A stretch of DNA of 64,000 bases from Thermoanaerobacter sp. (GCA_014896455.1 JADBKJ010000024.1:1-64000); one strand, 5' to 3'. Numbered from the stretch's first letter, positions 52,207 through 62,398 are shown. Numbers and translations: made by a program. Notes: generated by a model not told the origin, from the sequence alone.

Positions 52207-53582
52207 ACCCCCGCTATTTCTTCTAAAGCATGAAGAATTACCTCTTCATCACCCTCTAATAAAGTCCTCACATCTATTGTAACAACACCATCAACTATAC
52301 GGGTTATTATAGGAATATCTCGTATTCTTAGCCTTCTTTCTAAATCTTCAGCATCAAACCCTTCCACCTCTAAAGTAATACCGTAGGAAGGCAAACTTTC
52401 TTCTGGCAGTGATCCTCCTCCCGACAAGGATGCAATTTCTACAACTTTTGATTTAACTTTAGGAATTGTTAAAACAAGCTTATTTAAGATAGCTGCCTTT
52501 TCATATAATTGGGAAGGTTTTAAAGTCAGCATCTTTAAAGTAGGGATGGCTTCTACTGGATTATAATCCCTATAAATTCTTAACACACTTTCTAAAGAGA
52601 CAAGACAAAGCTTATCCACTCTCAATGCCCTTGTAAGAGGATTCTTTTTCATAAGGTCAATGTATTTTTTCTTTCCGACGATTATCCCTGCCTGCGGTCC
52701 TCCCAAAAGTTTGTCCCCACTGAAAGTGACAATATCCACACCTGCTTTTACAACTTCCTGGACGGTTGGTTCATGGGGCAAACCGTATTCTCTTAAATCT
52801 ACCATAACTCCGCTGCCCAAATCCTCCATTGTAGGAATGTCGTACTTCCTGCCAATCTGAACCAATTCCTCAGTTGCTATGTCATGGGTGAAACCTACAA
52901 TTCTGTAGTTGCTGGTGTGAACTTTTAAGAGAAGAGCGGTATTCTCAGTAATAGCATTTATATAGTCAAAGTCGTAAGTCTTGTTCGTAGTACCCACTTC
53001 TTTTAAAATGGCTCCGCTTTGAAGCATTACATCGGGAATTCTAAAAGATCCTCCTATTTCAATAAGCTGTCCCCTTGAAACTATAACCTCTTTCCCTTTA
53101 GCGAGGGTGTTAAGAGCAAGGAGCACAGCAGCTGCATTATTATTTACAACCAAAGCTGCCTCCACATCCAAAAGTTCGCACAAAAGCTTTTCTACATGAG
53201 AATACCTAGAACCCCTCTCTCCCTTTTCCACATCATACTCTAAAGTGGAATAGTAAAAGGCTATATCTAACAGATGTTCTCTCACTTGAGGAGGGAATAT
53301 AGCTCTTCCAAGATTTGTGTGTAGAATAATTCCTGTTCCATTCACTACCCTTTTAAAGCTCATTTTCTTTTTCTCTTCAATCTGGCTTACCACATCTTCC
53401 AAAATTTTTTCTATGTCAATCTTTTTTACTTCTCCCCTTCTAATTTTTTCTCTGTATCTTTCAAGAACTTCCCTTATACAGTTTTTTACTACTTCCCTCT
53501 TATTAAATTTCAAAACCTCATTTATTTTTTCTTCCCTAAGTATCTCATCTACTGACGGAAGTTCTTTATACAAGTCCTCCAT
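52197..53582 (-). CDS. selA: L-seryl-tRNA(Sec) selenium transferase
   Basis: SelA converts seryl-tRNA(Sec) to selenocysteyl-tRNA using selenophosphate and pyridoxal phosphate. The 461-residue protein has [25 protein letters not shown] and the PLP lysine in [14 protein letters not shown]. The ATG at 53582 is chosen because GGGGAGAGGAG lies just upstream; a longer frame overlaps selD. It sits between selD and selB. Confidence 0.95.
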   Translation of the reverse strand: MEDLYKELPSVDEILREEKINEVLKFNKREVVKNCIREVLERYREKIRRGEVKKIDIEKILEDVVSQIEEKKKMSFKRVVNGTGIILHTNLGRAIFPPQVREHLLDIAFYYSTLEYDVEKGERGSRYSHVEKLLCELLDVEAALVVNNNAAAVLLALNTLAKGKEVIVSRGQLIEIGGSFRIPDVMLQSGAILKEVGTTNKTYDFDYINAITENTALLLKVHTSNYRIVGFTHDIATEELVQIGRKYDIPTMEDLGSGVMVDLREYGLPHEPTVQEVVKAGVDIVTFSGDKLLGGPQAGIIVGKKKYIDLMKKNPLTRALRVDKLCLVSLESVLRIYRDYNPVEAIPTLKMLTLKPSQLYEKAAILNKLVLTIPKVKSKVVEIASLSGGGSLPEESLPSYGITLEVEGFDAEDLERRLRIRDIPIITRIVDGVVTIDVRTLLEGDEEVILHALEEIAGVCQ

Positions 53583-53604
53583 ACCAAAACTCCTCTCCCC
53601 GGAG

Positions 53605-54639
53605 TTATCTGACATAAATATCATACTCTTGTTTTTCTTTCACCCTTCCTACAATAAAAGCTCCAAATTTTAACTTTTTATTAAGCCTTCGATAAAGTTC
53701 TTCTGCTTTCTCTTCTGACACTGATATTAACAATCCTCCTGAAGTTTGAGGGTCAAACATAAGGTCAATGACCTCGTCCTCTTCCACCTCTATGCAAACT
53801 TTCCCTTTTAAATACTTTTTATTCCTATAACATCCCCCAGGGATTAACCCCATTTGAGCCAATTCTCTCGCCCCTTCAATCAAAGGAATAGAATCTTTAT
53901 CAAATTCAATAGTAACACCGCTGGAAAAAGCCATCTCATAGGCATGCCCTAAAAGTCCAAACCCTGTTATGTCGGTACATGCGTTAACTCCAACCTCTTT
54001 CATTATTTCAGAAGCCTCTTTATTTAAATATTTCATAACTTCCACTGCCAATAAATATGTTTCAGATGGGCACATCTCTCCTTTTATGGCAGTATTTATA
54101 ACACCAATTCCCAAGGGCTTCGTGAGAATCAGCACATCTCCCGGCTTAGCAGTAGAATTTTTTATCACCTTCTCAGGATGCACAATTCCTGTGACGCTCA
54201 ATCCGTATTTAGGTTCTTCGTCCTCAATAGTATGACCTCCTGCTATTAAAGCTCCCGCTTCTTTCACTTTGTCATTTCCACCTCTTAACACTTCCTTCAG
54301 CACGTCAATGTAAGCAGCTGGAAAACACACCACGTTTAGCGCAAACAAAGGAACTGCTCCCATGGCATATACATCACTTAGGGCATTTGCTGCCGCAATC
54401 TGTCCAAAGTCATAAGGGTCATCCACCACAGGAGTGAAATAGTCAACTGTATGGACTACTGCAATGTCCTCATTTAATTTGTACACAGCAGCATCATCAT
54501 TGGTATTCAAACCAACTAGCAAATTTTCATTCCAGGTTATCTCTAACTGGCACAGAACCTGTGCCAAGGCCTCAGGGCCAATCTTGGCTGCTCAACCAGC
54601 GCTTTTTGTCAATTGTGTAAGTTTTATTTTTTCTATCAC
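53605..54639 (-). CDS. selD: Selenophosphate synthetase, selenoprotein form
   Basis: SelD makes selenophosphate from selenide and ATP. The gene starts at a GTG (54639) behind AAAGGAGG and contains an in-frame TGA at 54592-54594, so it encodes 344 residues with selenocysteine at position 16 in KSAGUAAKIGP, where other SelD proteins carry Cys or Sec. Later motifs are TNDDAAVYKL, VVDDPYDFGQIAAANALSDVYAMG and DPQTSGGLLI. A frame beginning after the UGA would lack the catalytic residue and is not the real gene. It lies 57 bp after grdD. Confidence 0.95.
54548..54566 (-). promoter_or_regulatory. Candidate SECIS hairpin of selD
   Basis: TGGCACAG pairs perfectly with CTGTGCCA across a 3-base loop, inside the coding region and about 33 bases after the UGA. 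The distance is at the long end of the bacterial range. Confidence 0.5.
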
Positions 54640-54696
54640 AACTGATACCTCCTTTCTGTTATTATAAATCGGCCCAGGGCCTTGTCACTATGAAAA

Positions 54697-55833
54697 TTAC
54701 CGCCTGTTGAGAACTTCTAATGCTTTTTCATAATCCTCTTTACTTACAAGGATCACAGGCCCTGTGCAGCCCATTCCACTCTCTGCATAAATCCCATTTT
54801 CCCATAAGAGTTTCACCATATCTTCAAGCTCCAGAACATCAATCCCAGAAATTTCTTCTGTAACTGGCTTTTTCTCAGGTATTTTGACAGAAATTTGCTT
54901 CTCTTCTATCTCTTTACTCTTCAATCCCTTTATTACATCATCAAATCCTGCTCTTCTAACCAGCTCAAACTCTTTTGATGCAATTTCAAAGAGATTCCCC
55001 TTTACTAAATCTGCTGTAAACCTTATGGCATTGGCAGCTACAGGAGCTCCAGAAGCGCGCGATAAAATCAGTATAAGTCTTCCATAATTTTCTCCTATCC
55101 CCGGTCCATAGCCATATCCCAACGCTTCATAGTCTCCTCCCGTAGTATAAGCAGAGAGAACCTTTACAATGATATTTCCTGTAAGTGTGTCCGTCACCAT
55201 CACGTCGCAGGAAGCGGACAAAAGGTCATTTCCCCTCATTATCAAGCCGCCATCCTGCCTTATAGAAGTAGCAAAATCTATGTCATAACCTCTTTCCCGA
55301 AGCTCAAGCAAAATCCGCTCAACCTGTCTTGCACCATCTACATTTAAAATTCCTATTCTAGGCTTTTTGATCCCTAGCGCTTTTGCTACAATATTGCCGT
55401 ATACAGCATTTCTCACCATAGCTTCTATTCTATCAAAGGCAGCAGTACCTGTTGTGGTAGCTATCAAAAGTTCCTTCCCCTTTGCAGGTGTTATAACTCT
55501 TCCCACTGTAGCAACACCAAGGGGGAAATTGTAATGCATTGTGACACAGGCATCCAGTTCTTTTCTATCTAATAAATCCTCCATTATTTTGTGGCATTCT
55601 TCAAGTGTTTTTGCTTCATAACATTTTAAGTCACTATCTCCCCTATCCCCAATGAGTACAACTTCGACATCGCTAAACATCTCTTGTGCCATCCTAGCTC
55701 CCAAGATTATTTCAGAACTTCCATGTTCACTGCCTAAGGTAGTTATTCCTACTCTTATTTTCTTGCTGTATTCCCCCTTCTCAACAAAATCCGCCATCTG
55801 ATTAAAAATCTCTGCAATCACTTTCTTGTTCAT
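54697..55833 (-). CDS. grdD: Glycine reductase component C, subunit GrdD
   Basis: With GrdC this subunit turns the carboxymethyl-selenoether on GrdA into acetyl phosphate. The 378-residue protein resembles phosphate acyltransferases (RVGITTLGSEHGSSEIILGARMA). It has Cys356 in GMGCTGP near the C terminus, close to Cys359, which is reported to carry the acetyl group in Eubacterium acidaminophilum GrdD. It follows grdC by 3 bp and is followed by selD. Confidence 0.94.
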   Translation of the reverse strand: MNKKVIAEIFNQMADFVEKGEYSKKIRVGITTLGSEHGSSEIILGARMAQEMFSDVEVVLIGDRGDSDLKCYEAKTLEECHKIMEDLLDRKELDACVTMHYNFPLGVATVGRVITPAKGKELLIATTTGTAAFDRIEAMVRNAVYGNIVAKALGIKKPRIGILNVDGARQVERILLELRERGYDIDFATSIRQDGGLIMRGNDLLSASCDVMVTDTLTGNIIVKVLSAYTTGGDYEALGYGYGPGIGENYGRLILILSRASGAPVAANAIRFTADLVKGNLFEIASKEFELVRRAGFDDVIKGLKSKEIEEKQISVKIPEKKPVTEEISGIDVLELEDMVKLLWENGIYAESGMGCTGPVILVSKEDYEKALEVLNRR

Positions 55834-55836
55834 TTT

Positions 55837-57366
55837 TTACACCTCGCTACCAATGAGATACTCTGCAAGGTCCCTCAGGGCTTTAGCTATCATTTTCCTT
55901 ATCTCTTTTTCTTCAACTCCCTTTTCTTCTTTTACCCCCGGATTTGCCTCTATAATCATTGAAATCCCATCAAACAGATTTGTCATGCGCGCCAGAAAAA
56001 GGCTACCTTTCCCTATTATCATAGCTCTTTTAATTTCTCCCTTTAGTATTTTTTCTCTTATATGCCCCAATACAGGAACACCTGAAGGAATGTGTCCTTG
56101 AGTGGGAGCAAAACCAGGCATGCCGTGTTTTAGTATGAATTCATCTATTTGACTCTTTTCTATATCCCCTCGCTTCACACCTAGTGCTGCAATCATCTTG
56201 TAGTTAGCTTTAGGGACATCTCCTGCACCTGCTGGCTCTGTTATCTCTGGGTTTTGCATCTCAACTGAATATTTGTCAACATCTGTCACTTTAAGCCCCA
56301 ACCTCTCAAGAGGTTCCACTGCTACTGCATGCATGACCACCTGAGGCGAAGCGCCTGCTCCTATTGTATGTCTTCCAACGCTATCCAATCTAATAATTGG
56401 ATTTATTCCATCATCCTGTGAAACTAGTACAGCAAAACCGCCTAACACATCCTCAAGGACAGGCAATCCTTTTTTCACATGGTCTCTCCCATTCATTCCC
56501 AATTTAGCAGTAGCCCCACCAGCTACCACTACTACATTTTTAAAAACACCTGATTTTATTAGCGACGCAGCATTCAAAAGAGCATGGGCAGGTCCGGCAC
56601 AAAATCCCCTTACATCGGCACCTGTGGCATTACTGCAACCTACAATTTCACCAATGGCTTTTGCAAAGTTTCCGCCACCTCTCTGATTCATGTCCCCACA
56701 GGCTTCTTCCGAACATTCTATTATGTAGTCTATTTCTTCCGGACTCATCCCTGTATTTTTCAACAAATGCTTGAATGCCAGTATTGCAGAAGCCTTTGTG
56801 GCCAGATTTTCCAACATTACATGGGAGGAAAGAGTTATATCTTTGTCATGAGCTTTCTTCACACATCCAACTATTTTGCCGTTAAATCTAAGAGGTACCG
56901 CCTTATTTTCTATCTGCCTCTCTATCTCCTCTAAAGAAACTACTTCTTTTAATCTTGACAAATCTTTCTCACTGATCAATGGATGTCCTTCTAATTTTCT
57001 TCTAACTTCTTTTACAAAGTCTTCTTCCAAAAGCACTAAATCAAAAACGTCAGATATCTGCATCAAAGCGTAAAACTCATCCTCAGGCATTATCTCTCCA
57101 AATGCCCCAAATCTCTTAGGAGGCAATGGATTTTGATACCATGGCCGTGGAATATCATTCAGTTTGTCAGGATATATATTCCCTATATAAGCTTGATTTG
57201 GAGGGTAAGAAATACAGTCTTCATAAGACCTTATGTAGTCATTTATTTTTAAGAGATAATCAGAATTTTTGTTTTCTCTTTCTAATATTTGGGTTGTACC
57301 TGCTTCCAGCATTACGTTAGGGACATGAACCAAAATATGGCTACACCCTTTTATCACTGGATTCAT
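55837..57366 (-). CDS. grdC: Glycine reductase component C, subunit GrdC
   Basis: The 509-residue protein is the larger subunit of component C and resembles ketoacyl synthases such as FabH (GCSNATGADVRGFCAGPAHALLNAASL, then GGNFAKAI and GIHTIGAGASPQ-like GRHTIGAGASPQ). The start at 57366 lies behind AAAGGAG; a longer frame has no ribosome site. It lies between grdB and grdD and works with GrdD on the GrdA-bound carboxymethyl group to give acetyl phosphate, which yields ATP. Confidence 0.93.
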   Translation of the reverse strand: MNPVIKGCSHILVHVPNVMLEAGTTQILERENKNSDYLLKINDYIRSYEDCISYPPNQAYIGNIYPDKLNDIPRPWYQNPLPPKRFGAFGEIMPEDEFYALMQISDVFDLVLLEEDFVKEVRRKLEGHPLISEKDLSRLKEVVSLEEIERQIENKAVPLRFNGKIVGCVKKAHDKDITLSSHVMLENLATKASAILAFKHLLKNTGMSPEEIDYIIECSEEACGDMNQRGGGNFAKAIGEIVGCSNATGADVRGFCAGPAHALLNAASLIKSGVFKNVVVVAGGATAKLGMNGRDHVKKGLPVLEDVLGGFAVLVSQDDGINPIIRLDSVGRHTIGAGASPQVVMHAVAVEPLERLGLKVTDVDKYSVEMQNPEITEPAGAGDVPKANYKMIAALGVKRGDIEKSQIDEFILKHGMPGFAPTQGHIPSGVPVLGHIREKILKGEIKRAMIIGKGSLFLARMTNLFDGISMIIEANPGVKEEKGVEEKEIRKMIAKALRDLAEYLIGSEV

Positions 57367-57423
57367 CAGCGCCACTCCTTTCACATGAAACTGCAGCTCT
57401 TTTAAAAAGAGCTGCATAAAATT

Positions 57424-58722
57424 TTATTCAAAAACAGTTTGCCCTTCTATATCTGTTTCTAAAGCTTTTAGAGCCTTTTCTACTAATTTTTTCCTTAAAG
57501 CGTATTCCTCTTTAGGCCCAAGTGAAGGATTGCCCAAAGGATGTGGTATAGCCACTGCTGGCACAATCCTATTCGCACCTACTGTCTTGGAGATTGGAAC
57601 TATGGTGCAAACGTGAACTGTCGGTATACCGGCCCTTTCCAACTCTTTTACCATCGTTGCACCGCAACGAGTACAGGTTCCTCAGGTAGAGGTTAGAATA
57701 ACAGCCTGCACTTTGTCTTCAAGCAATTCCTTAGCAATATTTTGAGCAAATCTTCTCGCATTAGCTACTGAAGTGCCATTCCCAACAGTAGCATAGTAGT
57801 AGTTATAAAGCTTGCCAATCTTGCCCTCCCTTTCTAACTCCCTTAAAGCGTCAACCGGAAGCACCCTGTCAGGGTCTTCATTGGCGTATACAGGGTCATA
57901 TCCTCCATGAGCCGTTTCATGAGTTTCGCTAGTTAAATTATCTATTCCTTCTATACTGTATTTGCCGTACTTAGAAGCACTGGAAGATTCTATGTGGTCT
58001 GGATTGCCTTTGGGCACTATTCCGCCTGAAGTGACGAGTGCGATCAGGGCCTCTTTGACATTTACAGCTTTAGCGGGAGGAACTCTGTCAAAATCAGGCA
58101 TAGGATATTCCGTGGTAAAAGGCTCTCCTTTTAACTTTTTGATGAGCATTTCTACAGCCCTTTTAGAAGCCCTTTCTTCAACAAAGATGTTTTTTCTTAT
58201 TCCTCTTGGAATATATCCCTCTTCTTCAGGCGCACCTATGGGCTCCTTAAAACCTAACTTCAAAGCTAAACTTGCCATTTTAGAAACTGCATTTTTCATT
58301 CCTGCTGCCGAATCAGTAGTTTTTATGATGTACACATGCTTCTTATATAGGTCAACTCCTGGGTTTTCAGGATACATTCCAGTAACCGCAGGAATTCCAA
58401 ACTTATCCTGAACAGCTTTGCAGATGGTGCCACAAGCTGTTCCATACCTTCCCGCATTAAAAGCAGGACCAGCTATGAAAACATCAGGCTTATATCTTTC
58501 AATCATCTGTAGAATCTCTTGTGTAGCCTTTTCAATGTTTTCATTAAAATAGCTGTCTCCACAAATTACTGTTGCTACAATCTCTGCTTTATCACCAAAA
58601 GAACCTTTAAAAGCCATTCCCGGACCTACCGGTCCTTCTTTCACCATGGGCGGAATTGAAGCTTTGTCCTCTCCTCCAATTTGACCAAAAAACTGATTTA
58701 AATAATGGACAACCCTTAACAA
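57424..58722 (-). CDS. grdB: Glycine reductase component B, selenoprotein GrdB
   Basis: GrdB is the substrate-specific subunit that binds glycine as a Schiff base partner of GrdE and transfers its methyl-carboxyl unit to GrdA. One continuous frame of 432 residues is interrupted only by a TGA at 57682-57684. This is read as selenocysteine 347 in TSTUGTCTRCGATM, the known GrdB active site. A SECIS hairpin with a GGT loop follows 12 bases later. It would be mis-called as two separate genes. It lies between grdA and grdC; sarcosine or betaine homologues are excluded only by context (glycine riboswitch). Confidence 0.95.
57655..57669 (-). promoter_or_regulatory. SECIS hairpin of grdB
   Basis: On the minus strand CGTTGC pairs with GCAACG across a GGT loop, starting 12 bases after the UGA. 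Spacing and loop fit bacterial SECIS elements. Confidence 0.75.
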
Positions 58723-58747
58723 ATTATCTCCTCCTTTCGAGGAAAAC

Positions 58748-59212
58748 TTAATATTTTGAATACTGTTCTCTTATAGACCTGACTTCTTTAGAAATTGCCT
58801 CAACATCTAGCACCATCTCCATCATGCCGACCTGTTCTTCATACACATTAGGGTCTATCTCCTTCTTTATTTCCTCTTCTAATATGTGGTAAACTCTGAG
58901 TCCCAACGGGACCCCTGCCAGTGGACCTGCATAGGTAGGATCTCCATTTGTAACCGTTTCTGCAGCCAAACTTGCAGCTTCTGCCTCATTGCTTCCCAAA
59001 ATCACTACTACATTTTCCGGACCGTATTTTTCTGCTAACTCTTTAATCCTACCTTGGATCTCCAGGTCCATTGCTCCTGCAGCAGTTCAGACAAAGCATT
59101 CAGTAGCAGTAAACACCACTTCTGCTCCAGTTGTCTTTATACACTCTTCAATGGCAGGACCTGGTATTCCATCCCTATCGCCTACTATTATCACTTTCTT
59201 ACCTTCTAACAT
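58748..59212 (-). CDS. grdA: Glycine reductase protein A, selenoprotein GrdA
   Basis: GrdA is the small selenoprotein that carries the carboxymethyl group between components B and C and is re-reduced by thioredoxin. An ATG at 59212 behind AGGGAGG opens a 154-residue frame with TGA at 59087-59089, read as selenocysteine 42 in [15 protein letters not shown], the universal GrdA redox motif CxxU. A short TGCT/AGCA stem with a GCAGG loop lies just after the UGA. Calling the gene from the ATG after UGA would lose the active site. Confidence 0.96.
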
Positions 59213-59227
59213 TCTTTCTACCTCCCT

Positions 59228-60514
59228 TTAATATTCTCTTGCAGTCAGATTATTAAATCCCACTTCAGAAGTAGAACCAGTAATAGCCTGTAATTCTACC
59301 TCTATGCTGCCATCTTCTTTAACGCTTCCCTCAAAACCACCCGCTATTACATTTGCTGCTTCTATATGCCCTATAATCTTTTTCATTTTTGGGAGCCTTA
59401 TTATCTCATTTGCATTTCCTGTACTTACAACAGCATTTGCTCTCGGGTCTGCATCTGCTAAAGACTGAGACAAACCGTCTCTTCCTGCAAATTCATCTGT
59501 AACAAGAACCGTTTTTATTCCTTTCTCTTCCAGCTTACGACAATTCATTATCAAGTCTGTGTCTGGATTCCCGAAACCTTCTTCTGAAATAATGACTCCC
59601 TCAAGCCCAAGGTATTCTGCCAATTTGGCTGTATAATCAGAAGACCTTTCTTTGTCCGCTAGTGTGACATTTTCATTTGTTATGATTATTCCCACAAAAT
59701 TTATTTCTTTGCCATGCTTTTCATATAAATCTTCTATGATGGGATTATTCATGTGAACATAGGTGGTATTTTTATCGCAGGCTGAAACGCAATTGCCGCT
59801 GACTATAGCCCCGTCCATCACTTCTGTAGGATAAATGAAAGTTGGAACAATTTTCTTAGCATCAACTCCATACACATAAGTATCGTGAAGCAACCCCTGG
59901 CTCTGTAACATGTAAATATATCCTACTCTAGGCAAATCGGGATACTTTTTCACACTTTCAAGGAGTGGCAAAGTTTCATATTCCTTTATCTCATCAGGTT
60001 CTACATCTCTTCCAGCTTCCCCTATCAAAGCTGCTGCTTTTAAACCAGCTATTCTTACAACTTCCTCATGTTCATGTTTTGGAAGCCCTTCTACGGGTTC
60101 ACACACCACTACGATATTTATAAGCTTCGAAAAAGGAGTATATTTTGCACCTTCCCCTGACATGTCAATTATGCCTTCCTGGAATCCCACAATCCTACCG
60201 GTTGTCACCACAGCTGTCCCTTTTAAGACATGAGTTCTACCCTCTCCTACTGTCTCTACTTTGCTTATAAATCCTGGAAATATTCCTCCTTTTCCTCTAA
60301 CTTTGACACGCGGTTCAATTACGTCCTTTACTGGTATTATTCTCACTTCTTCTCCCGGCTTTGCAATTTCTATATCTACTCTTTCTAGTCTGCTGTCTTG
60401 CTTTAAAGCTTTAATTATTTCTTCTTTATTTAAGTAAAGCACTCCATCTTTTACTTTTGTTACATCAGAAAACACCACATCTTTTATATAAATATTCCCT
60501 ATTTCCAGCCTCAT
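59228..60514 (-). CDS. grdE: Glycine reductase component B proprotein GrdE
   Basis: The 428-residue proprotein is cleaved in known systems to give two chains and a pyruvoyl-type carbonyl that binds glycine. The cleavage motif SGNCVSACDKNTTY is present, with Cys242 as the processing residue, at the position described in related proteins. GAGGAGGTG lies just before the ATG. The gene is 13 bp after trxA and 15 bp before grdA, in the standard glycine reductase order. Confidence 0.95.
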   Translation of the reverse strand: MRLEIGNIYIKDVVFSDVTKVKDGVLYLNKEEIIKALKQDSRLERVDIEIAKPGEEVRIIPVKDVIEPRVKVRGKGGIFPGFISKVETVGEGRTHVLKGTAVVTTGRIVGFQEGIIDMSGEGAKYTPFSKLINIVVVCEPVEGLPKHEHEEVVRIAGLKAAALIGEAGRDVEPDEIKEYETLPLLESVKKYPDLPRVGYIYMLQSQGLLHDTYVYGVDAKKIVPTFIYPTEVMDGAIVSGNCVSACDKNTTYVHMNNPIIEDLYEKHGKEINFVGIIITNENVTLADKERSSDYTAKLAEYLGLEGVIISEEGFGNPDTDLIMNCRKLEEKGIKTVLVTDEFAGRDGLSQSLADADPRANAVVSTGNANEIIRLPKMKKIIGHIEAANVIAGGFEGSVKEDGSIEVELQAITGSTSEVGFNNLTAREY

Positions 60515-60527
60515 AAAATCACCTCCT

Positions 60528-60845
60528 CTAAATATGCCTTTTTATCATCTCCTCAATCTTCTCTATTGTCACATCTTTTGATATTTCATCCACTTTTTCG
60601 CCATTTTTGTAAAGCTGAAAAGTTGGAAGTCCTAATACCTTCAAAGAAATGCACAATCTCCTGTTTTGTGAAGCATCTAATTTGCAAAATTTAACTTTAT
60701 CAGCATATTTTTGCTCTAACTTTTCTACTTCAGGCATTAAAGCAAGGCACTGTTCGCACTTTGGTCCCCAAAAGTCAATCAAGACCAACTTTTCTTCCTT
60801 TTTTACTACTTCATCAAAATTGTCTTTATTCACTTCAATCACCAA
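60528..60845 (-). CDS. trxA: Glycine-reductase-type thioredoxin
   Basis: This 105-residue thioredoxin donates electrons to GrdA. Its active site is WGPKCEQC (Cys30 and Cys33), not the usual WCGPC, a deviation often seen in thioredoxins of glycine reductase operons. The conserved cis-Pro is present (VLGLPTFQLYK). It lies 13 bp after trxB, its reductase, forming the electron chain NADPH-TrxB-TrxA-GrdA. Confidence 0.94.
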   Translation of the reverse strand: MVIEVNKDNFDEVVKKEEKLVLIDFWGPKCEQCLALMPEVEKLEQKYADKVKFCKLDASQNRRLCISLKVLGLPTFQLYKNGEKVDEISKDVTIEKIEEMIKRHI

Positions 60846-60858
60846 TTCTCACCTCCTT

Positions 60859-61785
60859 TCAACACTCCAATTCTTCAATATACCTCTCAGCAGCTACTGC
60901 TGCTATCGCCCCATCTGCCGCTGCTGTCACTATTTGTCTTAACAGTTTTGCCCTGCAATCCCCTGCGGCAAACACTCCTTCAATATTTGTCCTCATATTT
61001 TCATCTGTCAGAATATATCCCCTTTCATCCATCTCAATTAATCCCTTGAAAATTTCTGTACTGGGCTTCATCCCGATGAAAATAAACACCCCATCCGTTT
61101 TTACTTCCTTCAACTCTCCTGTTTTGACGTTTCTCACTATAACTTTCTCTACTATCCCATCCCCTTCTATCCTTTCCACTACGCTGTCCCACAGAAATTT
61201 TATTTTGGGATTTTTAAAAGCCTTATCTTGCAAGCATTTGTTTGCTCTTAACTTATCTCTTCTGTGGATAATTGTAACGTTTTTAGCAAATTTAGTGAGG
61301 TATAACGCCTCCTGAACAGCAGAGTCCCCTCCCCCTACCACTACCACATCCAAATCAGTAAAGAAATCTGCATCACAGGTTGCGCAATAAGAAACTCCTT
61401 TGCCTATAAATTCTTCTTCTCCTGGCACATTTAATTTCATATGTTCCGCTCCTGTAGCAATTATAACCGTCTTCCCTTCATAACAGCCTTTTGTAGTTAT
61501 AACCTTTTTTATCTTTTCGCTCAATTCTACTTTTTTGACTTCTTCCATGACAAAACAAGTTCCAAAAGATTCTGCCTGTTCTCTCATCCTCTTTACAATT
61601 TTAGGTCCTGTCGCCTCTTCCACAGAACCGGGATAATTTTCTATATCATCCGTTATAGCAGCTTGACCTCCAATCTTACTTCTTTCAAAAACTACAGTAT
61701 TCAATTTTCCTCTTGAAGCGTAAATCGCTGCAGATAGTCCAGCAGGCCCTCCACCAATTATGAGACAATCATATAAAGTAGACAC
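60859..61785 (-). CDS. trxB: Thioredoxin reductase
   Basis: This 308-residue flavoprotein has the FAD-binding IIGGGPAGLSAAIYASR, the redox CATC at residues 134-137, the NAD(P)-binding VVVGGGDSAVQEALYL and the C-terminal GVFAAGDCRA. It reduces the adjacent thioredoxin, which feeds glycine reductase. It is second in the operon, 12 bp after grdX. Confidence 0.96.
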   Translation of the reverse strand: MSTLYDCLIIGGGPAGLSAAIYASRGKLNTVVFERSKIGGQAAITDDIENYPGSVEEATGPKIVKRMREQAESFGTCFVMEEVKKVELSEKIKKVITTKGCYEGKTVIIATGAEHMKLNVPGEEEFIGKGVSYCATCDADFFTDLDVVVVGGGDSAVQEALYLTKFAKNVTIIHRRDKLRANKCLQDKAFKNPKIKFLWDSVVERIEGDGIVEKVIVRNVKTGELKEVKTDGVFIFIGMKPSTEIFKGLIEMDERGYILTDENMRTNIEGVFAAGDCRAKLLRQIVTAAADGAIAAVAAERYIEELEC

Positions 61786-61797
61786 AATTTCACCTCG

Positions 61798-62175
61798 CTA
61801 TTCTCTAAAAGTTTCTATAGCTTCTTTTATCAATTCTTTATCAAGGTAGGCAAAGTCATTTAAAACCTTTTCATCGTCTATATAATTTATTCCTTCCTTC
61901 TCTATTATCTCTTTTACTCTATTAAGGCATTCCTCAATTATCATCACACTATTAAAATCAACAGGGCCTTTATTTTCCTTAAGCAAAACAGATTTAAAAG
62001 GAGAACAATCTGGTTTTACGTTTCCCGCAAGAGGATGGGACATTAAGACATATCCTTTATGGATGAGGTCTCTACACCTTGTCAATACATTAACAATTGT
62101 TCCCACAACAAACTCACAGTTTTGAGGATATTTATCTCTTACTAAAGGGTTATTTGTGATGATAACGTATTTCAT
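61798..62175 (-). CDS. grdX: GrdX family protein
   Basis: GrdX is a small protein of unknown function found at the head of glycine, sarcosine or betaine reductase operons. The 125-residue protein starts MKYVIITNNPLVRDKYP and has GYVLMSHPLAGNVKPDCSPFKSVLL, typical of the family. Its start follows the riboswitch terminator directly, so its translation depends on riboswitch-controlled read-through. Confidence 0.9.
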   Translation of the reverse strand: MKYVIITNNPLVRDKYPQNCEFVVGTIVNVLTRCRDLIHKGYVLMSHPLAGNVKPDCSPFKSVLLKENKGPVDFNSVMIIEECLNRVKEIIEKEGINYIDDEKVLNDFAYLDKELIKEAIETFRE

Positions 62176-62190
62176 AATATCACCAAAATA

Positions 62191-62224
62191 GGGGAATAAA
62201 AGGACCTTACGCCTTTTATTCCCC
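62191..62224 (-). terminator. Riboswitch-controlled terminator before grdX
   Basis: On the minus strand GGGGAATAAAAGG pairs perfectly with CCTTTTATTCCCC and is followed by TATTTT. It lies directly between the second glycine aptamer and grdX. Confidence 0.85.
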
Positions 62225-62225
62225 C

Positions 62226-62398
62226 GTCTGTTTACCTGAGAGATTCTTCTTTATAGAAGAATTGCTCCTTCGGTGCCTCTTTAGAGGCTTTCCGGGATAT
62301 GGTCCGAATGCGGTCCTTTTGCCTGAGAGTTTCACGAGTATACAGGCCATATACCCGCTTGCTCCTTCGGCGCCCGGTTAGGGTCTCTCCCGCATTCT
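62226..62398 (-). ncRNA. Tandem glycine riboswitch
   Basis: Two aptamers lie head to tail on the minus strand. The first has GCGGGAGAGACCC, GGCGCCGAAGGAGCAAGC and AACTCTCAGGCAAAAGGACC. The second has GGCACCGAAGGAGCAATTC and GAATCTCTCAGGTAAACAGA. The paired GCCGAAGGAGCAA and CTCTCAGG blocks identify the gcvT class. Glycine binding should prevent the following terminator from forming and so turn the operon on. Confidence 0.96.

Noticed and set aside
54697-54700. selD starting at the internal ATG near 54567
   Set aside because: That start lacks a ribosome site and the catalytic residue; the upstream GTG frame with an in-frame UGA is complete and matches selenoprotein SelD.
57424-58722. Two separate genes on either side of the stop at 57682
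   Set aside because: Both parts match one GrdB protein and the stop is a UGA in the known Sec motif followed by a SECIS hairpin.
62226-62398. Single-aptamer glycine riboswitch
   Set aside because: Two complete sets of the conserved GCCGAAGGAGCAA and CTCTCAGG blocks are present, so it is a tandem.
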